From the NCBI GenBank assembly GCA_947174995.1, contig CAMWLC010000028.1, positions 1 to 32,386 of the forward strand: a stretch of 32,386 nucleotides of DNA, in the 5' to 3' direction. This DNA comes from an uncultured Porphyromonadaceae bacterium (GTDB lineage Bacteria; Bacteroidota; Bacteroidia; Bacteroidales; Muribaculaceae). Shown piece by piece: positions 23,495-32,192 of the stretch; positions within the stretch are counted from its first letter, which is position 1, and the number at the start of each line of letters is the position of its first letter. Under the pieces are notes generated by a model. The model worked only from the letters and a program-made list of their open reading frames with translations, did not search any database and was not told the DNA's origin. Both the position numbers and the translations under genes were made by a program.

Positions 23495-25177
23495 ATGCTC
23501 GAAAGACTATCCATCACCAACTACGCCCTCATAGAGCGGCTCGACATCAATTTCCGCAACGGACTTTCGATCATCACCGGAGAGACCGGTGCGGGAAAGT
23601 CGGTTATGATGGGTGCGCTCTCCCTGCTGATGGGAGAGCGCGTGGACTCCAAGATATTGGCCAACCGGGAGACGAAGGCCACGATCGAGGCACAGTTTGA
23701 CAGGGTGGCTCCCGAGGTGCAGGCTCTCTTCTCGCATTACGACCTGGACTGGAACGGGGGGCAGGTGATAGTGCGCCGCGAGATTTCCGTGTCCGGACGC
23801 TCGCGCGCCTTCGTCAATGACACTCCGGTGACGCTCCCGGTGCTGGCCGATGTGGCGCAGCATCTGGTGGACGTCCATTCCCAGAACAGCAATCGTCTCC
23901 TCTCGCTGCCGGCCCATCAGCTCTGGATAATAGACGCCATGGCCGGAGATGCGGAGTTGCTGGAGACCTACAAGAGGGATTTCAGACAGTATGTGGAACT
24001 GCGCTCCAGAATACGCAAGGCCCGCGAGGCCATGGGGCGCACGCGCGAGAACCGGGAGTTTATCACCTTCCAGCTCGAACAGCTTGACAAAATCAATCCC
24101 AAACGCGGGGAGCTGGCCGAAATCGAGCGTCAGTTTGACATTCTCAGCGATGCCGACGACCTGCGGGAAAGGATATACGGCGCATACTCGGCGCTCGACG
24201 GGGGAGAGGGTGGAGCCTTAGGGGGAGTATCCACGGCCAGAGAGTTGCTCGACGGAGTGAACATGAGTCTCTTCGGCGAGGATAGCGACGAAGGGCCGGA
24301 TATAATGACGCGTCTCGAATCGCTCTATATCGAGACGAAAGATCTCGCCCAGACCCTGGAGACGGTGGCCTCCGGCATCGAGGCCGACCCGCTGCTGTTG
24401 GCGAAAGTGTCGTCGAGAATGAACGAGCTTTACGAGGCGCAGAAGCGTTTCAAGGTGTCGGGCGATGACGCGCTGGTGGATCTGCGCGAGAGTCTTCGCG
24501 AGCAGCTTGAGGGTATAGCCGGGGGAGACGTGGATTTGGCCGGCATCGAGAGGGACGCCAAGATCGTGGCACGGCGGCTGAAGGCCGAGGCAGAGCAGTT
24601 GAGTGAGACGCGCGAGCGCACGGCCCGCGAATTTGCCGAAAGGCTCACCGAGGAGGCACGCCCCTTAGGATTGAAAAACCTCCATTTTGAAGTGCGCAAC
24701 ACCCGGGGAAAGCTCACCTCCGACGGCCAGGACACGATAGAGTTCTGGTGTGCCTTCAACAAGAACCAAGAGCCCCTCCCGCTGGTGAGAGTGGCCTCGG
24801 GAGGCGAGATGTCGCGCCTGACGCTCTGCATCAAGGGGATGATAGCGGGGATGATGAAATTGCCCACGGTGATATTCGACGAGATCGACACCGGGGTTTC
24901 GGGCGAGATAGCCGACAGGATGGGGAGCATGATGGCCGACATTGCGGCCGATATGCAGGTGATAGCCATCACCCACCTGCCGCAGGTGGCCGCCCGGGGA
25001 AAGAATCATTATAAAGTGTTTAAGACGGATCTCGCCGACAAGACCGTGACGCGCGTCACGGCCCTTGACGAGAAGGAGAGGGTGGAGGAGATCGCCCGCA
25101 TGCTCTCCGGAAGCGAGGTCAACAAAGCGGCCCTGGACAATGCCCGGGCCCTGCTCCGCGCCGCGAAGAAGCAGTGA
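23495..25177 (+). CDS. recN: DNA repair ATPase RecN
   Basis: RecN is an SMC-like ATPase that acts early in double-strand-break repair. I start it at ATG 23495 (MLERLSITNYALIERL, 560 residues): the frame extends back to 23417, but that extension overlaps the upstream gene and lacks family similarity. Walker A is GETGAGKS (residues 29-36). The ABC signature is ASGGEMSRL and Walker B is VIFDEIDTGVSG. A long coiled-coil region (about 150-400) lies between, as expected. ITHLPQVAARG near the end is the switch-His region. Confidence 0.97.
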   Translation: MLERLSITNYALIERLDINFRNGLSIITGETGAGKSVMMGALSLLMGERVDSKILANRETKATIEAQFDRVAPEVQALFSHYDLDWNGGQVIVRREISVSGRSRAFVNDTPVTLPVLADVAQHLVDVHSQNSNRLLSLPAHQLWIIDAMAGDAELLETYKRDFRQYVELRSRIRKAREAMGRTRENREFITFQLEQLDKINPKRGELAEIERQFDILSDADDLRERIYGAYSALDGGEGGALGGVSTARELLDGVNMSLFGEDSDEGPDIMTRLESLYIETKDLAQTLETVASGIEADPLLLAKVSSRMNELYEAQKRFKVSGDDALVDLRESLREQLEGIAGGDVDLAGIERDAKIVARRLKAEAEQLSETRERTAREFAERLTEEARPLGLKNLHFEVRNTRGKLTSDGQDTIEFWCAFNKNQEPLPLVRVASGGEMSRLTLCIKGMIAGMMKLPTVIFDEIDTGVSGEIADRMGSMMADIAADMQVIAITHLPQVAARGKNHYKVFKTDLADKTVTRVTALDEKERVEEIARMLSGSEVNKAALDNARALLRAAKKQ

Positions 25178-25213
25178 GCAGGCAGCAGTCTGAGACGCAA
25201 ACAGCAAATCGAC

Positions 25214-25954
25214 ATGAACAAAGAGGATTTCATATTCGGCCATCGTGCCATCATAGAGGCCATTGAGGCGGGAAAGGATATCGACAAGGTGCTCCTGCGC
25301 AAGGATCTCGGAGGTGAACTTGCCAAAGATCTGACGGTCAAGATAAAGGAATATGGCATTGTGAGCCAGAAAGTACCGGTGGAGAAGCTGAACCGCATCA
25401 CGCGCAAGAACCATCAGGGAGCGATAGCCCTGATGAGCGCCGTGGGTTACGACTCGCTGGAGAATCTCGTGCCCCGGCTGTATGAGGAGGGGCGCAACCC
25501 CTTTTTGGTGGTGCTTGACGGCGTGACGGACACGCGCAACTTCGGAGCCATAGCCCGCACGGCTCTCTGCGCCGGCGCCGACGCCGTGGTCATCCCCCGT
25601 CGCGGAAGCGCCGGAGCCACTCCCGACGCCATGAAGACCTCCGCCGGGGCGCTGGTGCATCTTCCGGTGTGCAGGGAGCGCGACATACTCTCCGCCGTGA
25701 GATTTCTGCACGACAACGGCTACCGCGTAGTGGCCGCCACGGAGAAGGGTGCGAAGGACTATACCAAAGTCGACTTCACCGTGCCCGTGGCTATCGTCAT
25801 GGGCGCCGAGGAGACGGGTATCTCGCAGGAGGTGCTCAGGGTGTGTGACGACCTGGCCGCCATCCCCATAGCCGGACAGGTGGGATCGCTCAACGTCTCC
25901 GTGGCCGCCGGGGTGATGATGTATGAGGTCGTGAAGCAGCGGAGCGGACTCTGA
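25214..25954 (+). CDS. rlmB: 23S rRNA (guanosine-2'-O-)-methyltransferase RlmB (SpoU/TrmH family)
   Basis: This 246-residue enzyme of the knotted SPOUT class most likely methylates the 2'-OH of G2251 in 23S rRNA. An N-terminal substrate-binding domain (FIFGHRAIIEAI..., residues 5-75) is followed by the three SpoU motifs: LDGVTDTRNFGAIAR (101-115, Asn109 and Arg115), VMGAEETGIS (195-204) and IPIAGQVGSLNVSVA (217-231). It starts 36 bases after recN and seems to end that transcription unit; only a weak A/T hairpin is seen at about 25960-25985. Another SpoU target site cannot be excluded. Confidence 0.9.
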   Translation: MNKEDFIFGHRAIIEAIEAGKDIDKVLLRKDLGGELAKDLTVKIKEYGIVSQKVPVEKLNRITRKNHQGAIALMSAVGYDSLENLVPRLYEEGRNPFLVVLDGVTDTRNFGAIARTALCAGADAVVIPRRGSAGATPDAMKTSAGALVHLPVCRERDILSAVRFLHDNGYRVVAATEKGAKDYTKVDFTVPVAIVMGAEETGISQEVLRVCDDLAAIPIAGQVGSLNVSVAAGVMMYEVVKQRSGL

Positions 25955-25986
25955 GGAGGAAAAAGGGGGGCGGACATCCTTTTTTA

Positions 25987-26018
25987 CTTGCATAATCGGG
26001 ATGTAATCGCTAATTTTG
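25987..26018 (+). promoter_or_regulatory. Promoter of the nusB-yajC-ybbR-coaE unit
   Basis: CTTG (25987-25990), a 20-nt spacer and TAATTTTG (26011-26018), 29 bases before the ATG at 26048. The predicted leader is about 26 nt. Confidence 0.7.
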
Positions 26019-26047
26019 CAAAACCACAAATTTAATCATAAAGAGTT

Positions 26048-27433
26048 ATGATAAACCGCGTGTTGATACGCATCAAGGTCGTGCAGTTGCTTTACAGCTA
26101 TCTGCTGGCCGACGACACCTTCTCCCTGGAATCGCAGCCCACGGCACCGACCAAGGAGAAGCGGTTTGCATACGCGCTCTACCTGGACCTTATGGTGCTG
26201 ATGGCGCGTATAGCCGAAAACATCCGCAAGCGCGGAGGTGAGCAGCCTCTGGCCGACACCCGTTTCATCCGCCGCCTCATGGCTGATGACAAGATCAAGT
26301 CGCTCATGGAGCGTTACCGCCGCGAGGGCTTCCCTCTCGAGTCAGTGGTGGACACCCTCACGGAGGCGGTGAAGGAATCGGGTATCTACAAGAACTTCCT
26401 GAAGGCCGAGCGGCGCAACGAGGGTGTGTGGGAGGAGATATTCAACATCATCATCGCTCCCGACCCCGCCTTAGGGGCGCTTGTCTCGCAGCGTCTCAAC
26501 CACACGCTCAGGGGTGTGGACAGGATGCGCGAGATGATGGCCACCACATTCACTAACTTCTTCGCCGCGCAGGACAGCGTGGCCATGGCGCTCAAGACCC
26601 TCTCGCGCAGTCTCGATCAGGCGCGGGAACTCTATTTCAGGATGCTCGTGCTCCCCGTGGAGCTCACGATGCTCCGCGAGCGTCAGCTTGAGGAGAGAAG
26701 GGAGAAGTATATCGTAAGCGAGGAGGATCTGAATCCGAACATGCGGTTTGTGGACAACGACCTCGTGAGGCGCATAGCCGACAACGAGCGCGTGCGCAAA
26801 TATTGCGAGGACCACAAGATCTCCTGGCTCAACGAAGACCCGCATCTGCTGCGCGAGCTGCTCAAGGAGATAATGGCCTCGGAGGTCTACAAGGACTACA
26901 TGGAGGCCCCGGCCACGGATATGCGCATGGACTGCGAGCTGTGGCGCAACCTCTTCAGATATGTGATCTTCGACTCCCCGACGTTTCTCGAGAGTCTGGA
27001 GGACAAATCGGTGTTCTGGAACGATGATGTGGACATCATAGGCACTTTCCTGCTCAAGACCCTGAAGCGCTTCGCCTCGGAGGAGGGTGGAGAGCCGGTG
27101 ATGGAGATGTACAAGGATGATGAGGACGCGCGGTTTGGCGCGGAGCTCTTCACGGCTGTGGTGCGCAACCGCGAGTATTACCGGGGACTGATAGACGCGA
27201 GCCTCGACAACCGCAAGTGGGAGGCCGAGCGCCTGGCCTACATGGATGTCGTGGTGGTGATGACGGCCCTGGCCGAGATAATGAACTTCCCCAAGATTCC
27301 GCTCAACGTCTCGGTAAACGAATATGTGGAGATGGCCAAGGCATACAGCACGCCGCGCAGCGGCAGCTTCGTGCACGGTCTGATAGCCACCATCACCCGC
27401 AATCTCTGCGAGGAGGGTAAACTTCTGAAATGA
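26048..27433 (+). CDS. nusB: Transcription antitermination factor NusB, enlarged form
   Basis: The start MINRVLIRIKVVQLLYSYL and the end (AYMDVVVVMTALAEIMNFP, then NVSVNEYVEMAKAYST and FVHGLIATI) are typical of Bacteroidota NusB, which helps RNA polymerase transcribe rRNA operons. At 461 residues it is far longer than E. coli NusB (about 140) and longer than the roughly 310-residue Bacteroides form I recall. The extra length appears to be a duplication: residues about 42-170 and 193-342 align in order (ALYLDLMVL/ELYFRMLVL, TRFIRRL/MRFVDND, GIYKNFLKA/EVYKDYMEA, VWEEIFNII/LWRNLFRYV). The second copy matches the usual middle region. yajC follows after 21 bases. Confidence 0.88.
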   Translation: MINRVLIRIKVVQLLYSYLLADDTFSLESQPTAPTKEKRFAYALYLDLMVLMARIAENIRKRGGEQPLADTRFIRRLMADDKIKSLMERYRREGFPLESVVDTLTEAVKESGIYKNFLKAERRNEGVWEEIFNIIIAPDPALGALVSQRLNHTLRGVDRMREMMATTFTNFFAAQDSVAMALKTLSRSLDQARELYFRMLVLPVELTMLRERQLEERREKYIVSEEDLNPNMRFVDNDLVRRIADNERVRKYCEDHKISWLNEDPHLLRELLKEIMASEVYKDYMEAPATDMRMDCELWRNLFRYVIFDSPTFLESLEDKSVFWNDDVDIIGTFLLKTLKRFASEEGGEPVMEMYKDDEDARFGAELFTAVVRNREYYRGLIDASLDNRKWEAERLAYMDVVVVMTALAEIMNFPKIPLNVSVNEYVEMAKAYSTPRSGSFVHGLIATITRNLCEEGKLLK

Positions 27434-27454
27434 AATAATCAAACTACTTGAAAT

Positions 27455-27775
27455 ATGACGACTCTCAACACAATTCTCCTTCAGTCGCAGGGCGGCGGAT
27501 GGAGCGGTATGCTGATGATTGTGGCCATGATCGTGATTTTCTATTTCTTCATGATCCGTCCGCAGTCGCAGAAGCAGAAACAGATAAAGAAATCGCGCGA
27601 GGCCATGCAGGCCGGCGACAAGGTGGTCTCTGCCGGAGGTATCCACGGCAAGATCAAGAGCATCGACCACGCTGCGGGCACGCTCGTGGTGGAGATCGCT
27701 CCCGGCGTGCAGATCACCATGGACATCGCCTCCATCTATCCCGCCGGACAGCAGGAGAACGCCGAGAAGAAGTAA
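27455..27775 (+). CDS. yajC: Sec translocase accessory subunit YajC
   Basis: The 106-residue product has one N-terminal membrane helix (about residues 17-34, MLMIVAMIVIFYFFMIRPQ) followed by the YajC cytoplasmic domain with the QAGDKVVSAGGIHGKI motif. YajC joins SecDF at the Sec translocon. It lies directly after nusB, an order I associate with Bacteroidales. Confidence 0.95.
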   Translation: MTTLNTILLQSQGGGWSGMLMIVAMIVIFYFFMIRPQSQKQKQIKKSREAMQAGDKVVSAGGIHGKIKSIDHAAGTLVVEIAPGVQITMDIASIYPAGQQENAEKK

Positions 27776-27807
27776 GACCCACTCACTGAGCCGCGGGGGC
27801 GTGACGC

Positions 27808-28776
27808 ATGAAGAAACGATTTGACCGCATCATCGCAGCGTGGCGGACGTTCCGTGAATCGGGACGTCTGCACAACGTACTGGTGTTCCTGGGATTCCTC
27901 GGGATAGCTACGGTGTTCTGGTTTTTCATGGCCATGAACGACAACGTGCAGCGCGGCGTGGGGGTGAACATCAACATCGTCGGCGTGCCCGACTCGGTGA
28001 AGTTCGTGAGCGACCCGCCGAAGAGGATGCACGTGGTGGTGCGCGACAAGGGGACGACTCTGATACGTACCGGCGGCTTCCGCACGCCCGGGCTCACGGT
28101 CAATTTCAAGGACTTCGCGCGCGACGGGGCGCTGGTGTTCAACCACGCCGACCTCATGGCGGCGCTGAAATCTACCTTCGGTGGCACAGCCCTTATTCTG
28201 AGCACCTCCATTGACTCCATCCGTGCCCCCTACGTCTCGAGCAGGGGGCGGGCGGTGCCGGTGGATGTGGTCTTCACCGGCACTCCGGCGGCCGGAAGCG
28301 TAATAGCAGGTGAGCCTACGTGCACTCCGACTCGTGTGATGGCTTACGGCCCGAAGAATGTGCTTGACACGCTTAGGCGCGTGTTCACGCAGCATCTGGA
28401 GAGGCGCAATCTCCATGAGCCCACGGAGGTGACGGTGAAGCTGCATCCCGTGGCGGGAGTGCGTCTGGAGCCTCAGAGCGTCACGGTGCGCATACCGGTG
28501 GAGCCGCTGGTGGCCAAGGAGTTCACGGTGCCCGTGAGCATCATCAACCTTCCGGAGGGTAACGAGCTGCTCCTCTTCCCCTCCACGGTGAGGGTGACGG
28601 CATTCGTGCCGATGAGCAGGTTCTCGGACACCGCCGTGCCTGTGGAGGCATGGGTGGACTACCGGGATGTGGCGCTCCCTACGGACAAGGTGCCGGTGAA
28701 CGTCAGGAGTGTTTCCGGACTTTCGTATCAGGCTTCCACCCCTACGGACAGTCTTGAATATGCAGTGGTGAGATGA
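27808..28776 (+). CDS. YbbR-domain membrane-anchored protein (CdaR-like)
   Basis: The 322-residue protein has a single N-terminal membrane helix (about residues 23-43) and a long extracytoplasmic part made of beta-rich YbbR-like repeats (VGVNINIVGVPDSVKFVSDPPKRMHVVVRDKG at 52-83, and later PVDVVFTGTPAAGSVIAGEPTCTPTRVMAYGP). In Firmicutes, YbbR/CdaR regulates the diadenylate cyclase CdaA; no cyclase gene is in this window, so that role is not shown. It overlaps coaE by four bases (ATGA), implying translational coupling. Confidence 0.82.
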   Translation: MKKRFDRIIAAWRTFRESGRLHNVLVFLGFLGIATVFWFFMAMNDNVQRGVGVNINIVGVPDSVKFVSDPPKRMHVVVRDKGTTLIRTGGFRTPGLTVNFKDFARDGALVFNHADLMAALKSTFGGTALILSTSIDSIRAPYVSSRGRAVPVDVVFTGTPAAGSVIAGEPTCTPTRVMAYGPKNVLDTLRRVFTQHLERRNLHEPTEVTVKLHPVAGVRLEPQSVTVRIPVEPLVAKEFTVPVSIINLPEGNELLLFPSTVRVTAFVPMSRFSDTAVPVEAWVDYRDVALPTDKVPVNVRSVSGLSYQASTPTDSLEYAVVR

Positions 28777-29366
28777 AGATAAGGGTCACAGGTATAGCGG
28801 GGGGCCTCGGGTCGGGCAAGAGCATGGTGTCGCGCATACTGCGTCTGCAAGGGCATGACGTGTATGACTGCGACCACGAGGCGCGCCTCCTCATGGAGGA
28901 TGCCGGGCACGGGGTGAGGGCCGTTCTGATCGAGCGTTTCGGTACGGATATATTTCCCGGCGGGGGAGGGCTTGACCGCGGACGGCTGGCCGGGCTGATG
29001 TTTTCGGATGCCGAAATTCTTGCTTGGGTCAACGCCACGGTGCATGGCGCCGTTAGGGAGGATGTACGTGCGTGGATCGGCGATGCCGCCTCACATGGAG
29101 TGAAGCGCGTATGGATAGAATCCGCTATACTCGCCGGGAGCGGACTGACGGAGGTATGCGATGACGTATGGCTCGTCACGGCACCGGAGGAGGTGAGGCT
29201 CGACAGGGCCGAAGGCCGCGGCATGTCGCGCACGGACGCTGCGCGGCGCATAGCCTCGCAGAGGGAGGAGACACGTCTGCTCATGGACGCGGGGCTTCCG
29301 GTGGCGGAGATAGCCAACGGCCCGGATGACACGCTGCTCGACCGCCTGGCGCAGTTGACCCGGTAG
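28773..29366 (+). CDS. coaE: Dephospho-CoA kinase
   Basis: This 197-residue P-loop kinase phosphorylates the 3'-OH of dephospho-CoA, the last step of CoA synthesis. Walker A is GGLGSGKS (residues 10-17), and CDHEARLL (about 34-41) is the CoaE Asp-x-x-Ala-Arg segment. ESAILAGSGL and VTAPEEVRLDRAEGRGMSRTDAARRIASQ are the usual lid-region motifs. It starts inside the end of the YbbR gene. coaBC lies about 6 kb upstream in a separate unit. Confidence 0.93.
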   Translation: MKIRVTGIAGGLGSGKSMVSRILRLQGHDVYDCDHEARLLMEDAGHGVRAVLIERFGTDIFPGGGGLDRGRLAGLMFSDAEILAWVNATVHGAVREDVRAWIGDAASHGVKRVWIESAILAGSGLTEVCDDVWLVTAPEEVRLDRAEGRGMSRTDAARRIASQREETRLLMDAGLPVAEIANGPDDTLLDRLAQLTR

Positions 29367-29435
29367 ATGCGGGAGGGGGAGAAAACAGAGAACTTTCACT
29401 GATTCCGCTGATTAATCAAAACAAAACAATACACC

Positions 29436-29879
29436 ATGAACTTAAGAGAGATAATTTCAATCACCGGCAAGCCCGGTCTTTACAAGATACTTTCACAGGG
29501 CACGCGTATGCTCCTCGTGGAGGAGCTATCAGGCAAGAAGCGCCAGCCCGTGGGCCCGAGAGAGAAGGTGGTATCGCTCGGCGACATCGCCATGTATACC
29601 GACTCCGAGGATCTTCCCTTAGGCATCATCCTGGACCGCCTGTATGAGAAGCATGGCGGCGAGAAGATCGATGTGAAGGGGTTGATAGCCGCCGGAGGTC
29701 TACGCGACGCCTTCGCGGAAGTTGTGGCCGACTTCGACCGCGACCGCGTATATGACTCGGACATCAAGAAGCTCTTCACCTGGTATAACATCCTGACCGA
29801 GGCCGGATACAGCGACTTCTCCGAGGCTCTCCGCGCGGCGGAAGAGGCCGAAGAAGCCGAGGCAGCCGAGGCGGAATAA
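29436..29879 (+). CDS. DUF5606 family protein
   Basis: This 147-residue protein is a Bacteroidota family of unknown function, recognised by MNLREIISITGKPGLYKILSQ, LLVEELSGKKR and LPLGIILDRLYEKHGG with LFTWYNILTEAGYSDF. No signal peptide or membrane helix is seen, so it should be cytoplasmic. The tail is low-complexity Glu/Ala (about residues 133-147). It follows coaE by 69 bases with no clear promoter and ends before a strong terminator at 29929. Confidence 0.87.
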   Translation: MNLREIISITGKPGLYKILSQGTRMLLVEELSGKKRQPVGPREKVVSLGDIAMYTDSEDLPLGIILDRLYEKHGGEKIDVKGLIAAGGLRDAFAEVVADFDRDRVYDSDIKKLFTWYNILTEAGYSDFSEALRAAEEAEEAEAAEAE

Positions 29880-29902
29880 AATCCGACTTCCATCCATTAC
29901 GC

Positions 29903-29920
29903 CGGGAGAACATGCTCCCG
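29903..29920 (+). other. Short hairpin after DUF5606
   Basis: CGGGAG (29903-29908) pairs with CTCCCG (29915-29920) around AACATG. No T-run follows; the working terminator is the next hairpin. Confidence 0.5.
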
Positions 29921-29928
29921 CGTCCTGA

Positions 29929-29960
29929 CCCCTTCGTATCCACGGATATGGAGGGGTTTT
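29929..29960 (+). terminator. Terminator after DUF5606
   Basis: A stem of about 12 bp (29929-29940 with 29945-29956, two G-U pairs) with a four-base loop is followed by TTTT (29957-29960). Confidence 0.75.
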
Positions 29961-30015
29961 AACATTATTTTGGTGAAAAAGTGGTCAAAACGGGAAATGC
30001 CGGTTGTTGTAAATA

Positions 30016-30031
30016 TGGCACGGTATTTGAT
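30016..30031 (+). promoter_or_regulatory. Sigma-54-like promoter candidate for htpG
   Basis: TGGCACG-GTAT-TTGAT matches the -24/-12 consensus TGGCAYR-N4-TTGCW except for TTGA in place of TTGC. It lies 53 bases before the htpG ATG. No good TTTG/TAnnTTTG pair is found in the 205-base spacer. Confidence 0.4.
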
Positions 30032-30084
30032 ATAGCCAAGACAGAATATAACCAAATTCAAAAATACAGAACAGATACAGAATC

Positions 30085-32115
30085 ATGGCAAAAGGAAAAA
30101 TCGGAGTTACGACCGAGAATATATTTCCGGTCATCAAGAAGTTTCTTTACAGCGACAATGAGATCTTCCTGCGTGAGCTGGTGTCTAACGCCATCGACGC
30201 CACGCAGAAGCTGAAGACCCTCGCCGCCTTCGGCGACTACAAGGGTGAGCTCGGAGAGATGGACGTGCGTGTCAAGGTCGACAAGGAGGCCGGCACGATC
30301 ACCGTCTCCGACCACGGTATCGGTATGGACGCCGACGACATAGAGAAGTATATCAACCAGATAGCTTTCTCCGGTGCGGAGGAGTTCCTGGCCAAGTACA
30401 AGGATGACGCCAACAGCATAATCGGCCATTTCGGCCTCGGATTTTACAGTGCCTTCATGGTGAGCAAGAAGGTTGAGATCCGTTCGCTCTCATACAAGGA
30501 TGGAGCCAAGGCCGTGGAATGGGTGTGCGACGGCTCTCCCGAATATGAGATGCACGAGATAGAGAAGGATCGCCGCGGCACGGATATCATCCTCTATATC
30601 GATGAGGAGAGCAAGGAGTATCTCGAGCAGGCGCGAATCGATGCCCTGCTGAAGAAGTACTGCCGCTTCCTCCCCGTGCCTGTCATCAGCGGCAAGGTGC
30701 AGGAGTGGAAGGATGGCAAGATGGTGGATACCGACAAGGACAATGTGGTCAATGCCTCCGAACCCCTCTGGACACGCAAACCGTCTGACCTTACCGACAA
30801 GGATTACCTGGAGTTCTATCACGAACTGATGCCGGGTCAGGAGGATCCGATGTTCTGGATACACCTCAACGTGGACTTCCCCTTCACGCTGACCGGTATC
30901 CTCTACTTCCCGAAGGTGAAGAGCAACATTGACCTGCAGCGCAACCGCATACTGCTTTACAGCAACCAGGTGTTCGTCACCGACCAGGTGGAGGGTGTCG
31001 TGCCCGAGTTCATGACCCTCATGCAGGGTGTGATCGACTCTCCGGACATCCCGCTTAACGTCAGCCGCAGTTATCTTCAGGCAGACCGCGAGGTGAAGAA
31101 GATTTCGGGCTACATCACCAAGAAAGTGGCCGAGAAGCTCGACAGGATGTTTAAGGACAACCGCGCCGATTTCGAGAAGAAGTGGGATGACATCCGTATC
31201 TTCATCGAATACGGTATGCTCACGGATGAAAAGTTCTATGACGCCGCCAAGTCATTCTTCCTGCTGCGTGACGTGCAGGGCAAGTATTTCACTCTTGAGG
31301 AATACCGCACGCTCGTGGAGGCCACTCAGACCGACAAGCAGGGTGAGGTGATCTATCTCTACGCCACCGACAAGGATGCGCAGTATAGCTACATCCGCGC
31401 CGCCGAGGAGAAGGGCTACAATGTCCTGCTTATGGACGGTCAGCTTGAGAGCCATGTGGTGCAGATGTTTGAGAGCAAGCTCGACAAGGTGCGCTTCGTG
31501 CGTGTGGACAGCGACATACCGGAGCGTCTGATCGCCAAGGAGGATAACGCCTCCACAGGTCTGGACGCCATGCAGACGGAGATCGTCACCACGCTTTTCC
31601 GCAGCCAGCTGCCGCAGATGGAAAATGCCAATTTCGTGGTAGGTGTGCAGGCCCTTCCCGGCAGTGATGCTCCCGCTACGGTGACTCAGAACGAATTTAT
31701 GCGCCGCATGAAGGAGATGGCCGCCATGCAGCCAGGGGCCGGTTTCTATGGTCAGTTGCCTGACAGCTACGAGCTGATAGTCAATGTGGACCAGTCCGCC
31801 GTCAAGTCTCTCGTGGCCGAGGCCACCGAGGCCCTCAAGCCCACTGTGGAACCGCTTCGCAACGAGACGGCCGAACTTGAGGCCCGCATAGCCGCCGCCC
31901 GCAAGAAAGCGGAGGAGGATAAGACCACGGCCGACACTGCGGCAGACGAGAAGAGAGTGGCCGAACTGCGCGAGGAGCAGGAGAAGGCCGTCAGCGGATA
32001 TGCCGCCGGCAAACCCGTCATCAAGCAGATAATCGACCTTGCCCTCCTGCAGAGCAACCTGCTGAAGGGAGCGGCGCTCACCGACTTCATCCGCCGCAGC
32101 GTATCGCTGCTCTAA
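30085..32115 (+). CDS. htpG: Molecular chaperone HtpG (Hsp90)
   Basis: The 676-residue product is a bacterial Hsp90, an ATP-dependent cytosolic chaperone. The GHKL ATPase motifs are present: RELVSNAIDAT (Glu31, Asn35, Asp38), DHGIGM (76-81) and GHFGLGFYSAFMV (114-126). The middle domain has the DLQRNRILLYSNQVFV and NVSRSYLQADREVKKI signatures, with the conserved Arg of SRSYLQ. The C-terminal dimerisation domain includes a charged, coiled-coil-like segment (about residues 590-645). It is longer than E. coli HtpG (624), as usual in Bacteroidota. It appears monocistronic, and a REP-like element starts two bases after its stop. Confidence 0.97.
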   Translation: MAKGKIGVTTENIFPVIKKFLYSDNEIFLRELVSNAIDATQKLKTLAAFGDYKGELGEMDVRVKVDKEAGTITVSDHGIGMDADDIEKYINQIAFSGAEEFLAKYKDDANSIIGHFGLGFYSAFMVSKKVEIRSLSYKDGAKAVEWVCDGSPEYEMHEIEKDRRGTDIILYIDEESKEYLEQARIDALLKKYCRFLPVPVISGKVQEWKDGKMVDTDKDNVVNASEPLWTRKPSDLTDKDYLEFYHELMPGQEDPMFWIHLNVDFPFTLTGILYFPKVKSNIDLQRNRILLYSNQVFVTDQVEGVVPEFMTLMQGVIDSPDIPLNVSRSYLQADREVKKISGYITKKVAEKLDRMFKDNRADFEKKWDDIRIFIEYGMLTDEKFYDAAKSFFLLRDVQGKYFTLEEYRTLVEATQTDKQGEVIYLYATDKDAQYSYIRAAEEKGYNVLLMDGQLESHVVQMFESKLDKVRFVRVDSDIPERLIAKEDNASTGLDAMQTEIVTTLFRSQLPQMENANFVVGVQALPGSDAPATVTQNEFMRRMKEMAAMQPGAGFYGQLPDSYELIVNVDQSAVKSLVAEATEALKPTVEPLRNETAELEARIAAARKKAEEDKTTADTAADEKRVAELREEQEKAVSGYAAGKPVIKQIIDLALLQSNLLKGAALTDFIRRSVSLL

Positions 32116-32116
32116 A

Positions 32117-32140
32117 GTAGAGGAGGCTTCCGGCCTCCTC
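32117..32140 (+). repeat. REP-like palindrome, family A, copy 4
   Basis: This 24-base element is identical to the copies at 6460-6483 and (inverted) 6547-6570. It starts two bases after the htpG stop codon. Confidence 0.8.
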
Positions 32141-32192
32141 TATACGGGGCACAAGCCGCATTTCCAGTGTACAATTATCCTTGGTATATTCA

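Noticed and set aside
25960..25985. Terminator after rlmB
   Set aside because: The stem AAAAAGG/CCTTTTT is only seven pairs, mostly A-T, with a long loop; too weak to call.
24665..26029. 454-residue minus-strand open frame opposite recN and rlmB
   Set aside because: It covers two clearly conserved plus-strand genes, has no recognisable domain, and shows a His/Gly/Val-rich shadow composition.
26471..27670. 399-residue minus-strand open frame opposite nusB and yajC
   Set aside because: It spans the end of one conserved gene and the start of another, and its composition is that of an antisense shadow.
29961..29972. Standard promoter for htpG at a TATTTTG tract
   Set aside because: The spacing within the -7 box is one base short and there is no TTTG about 20 nt upstream.
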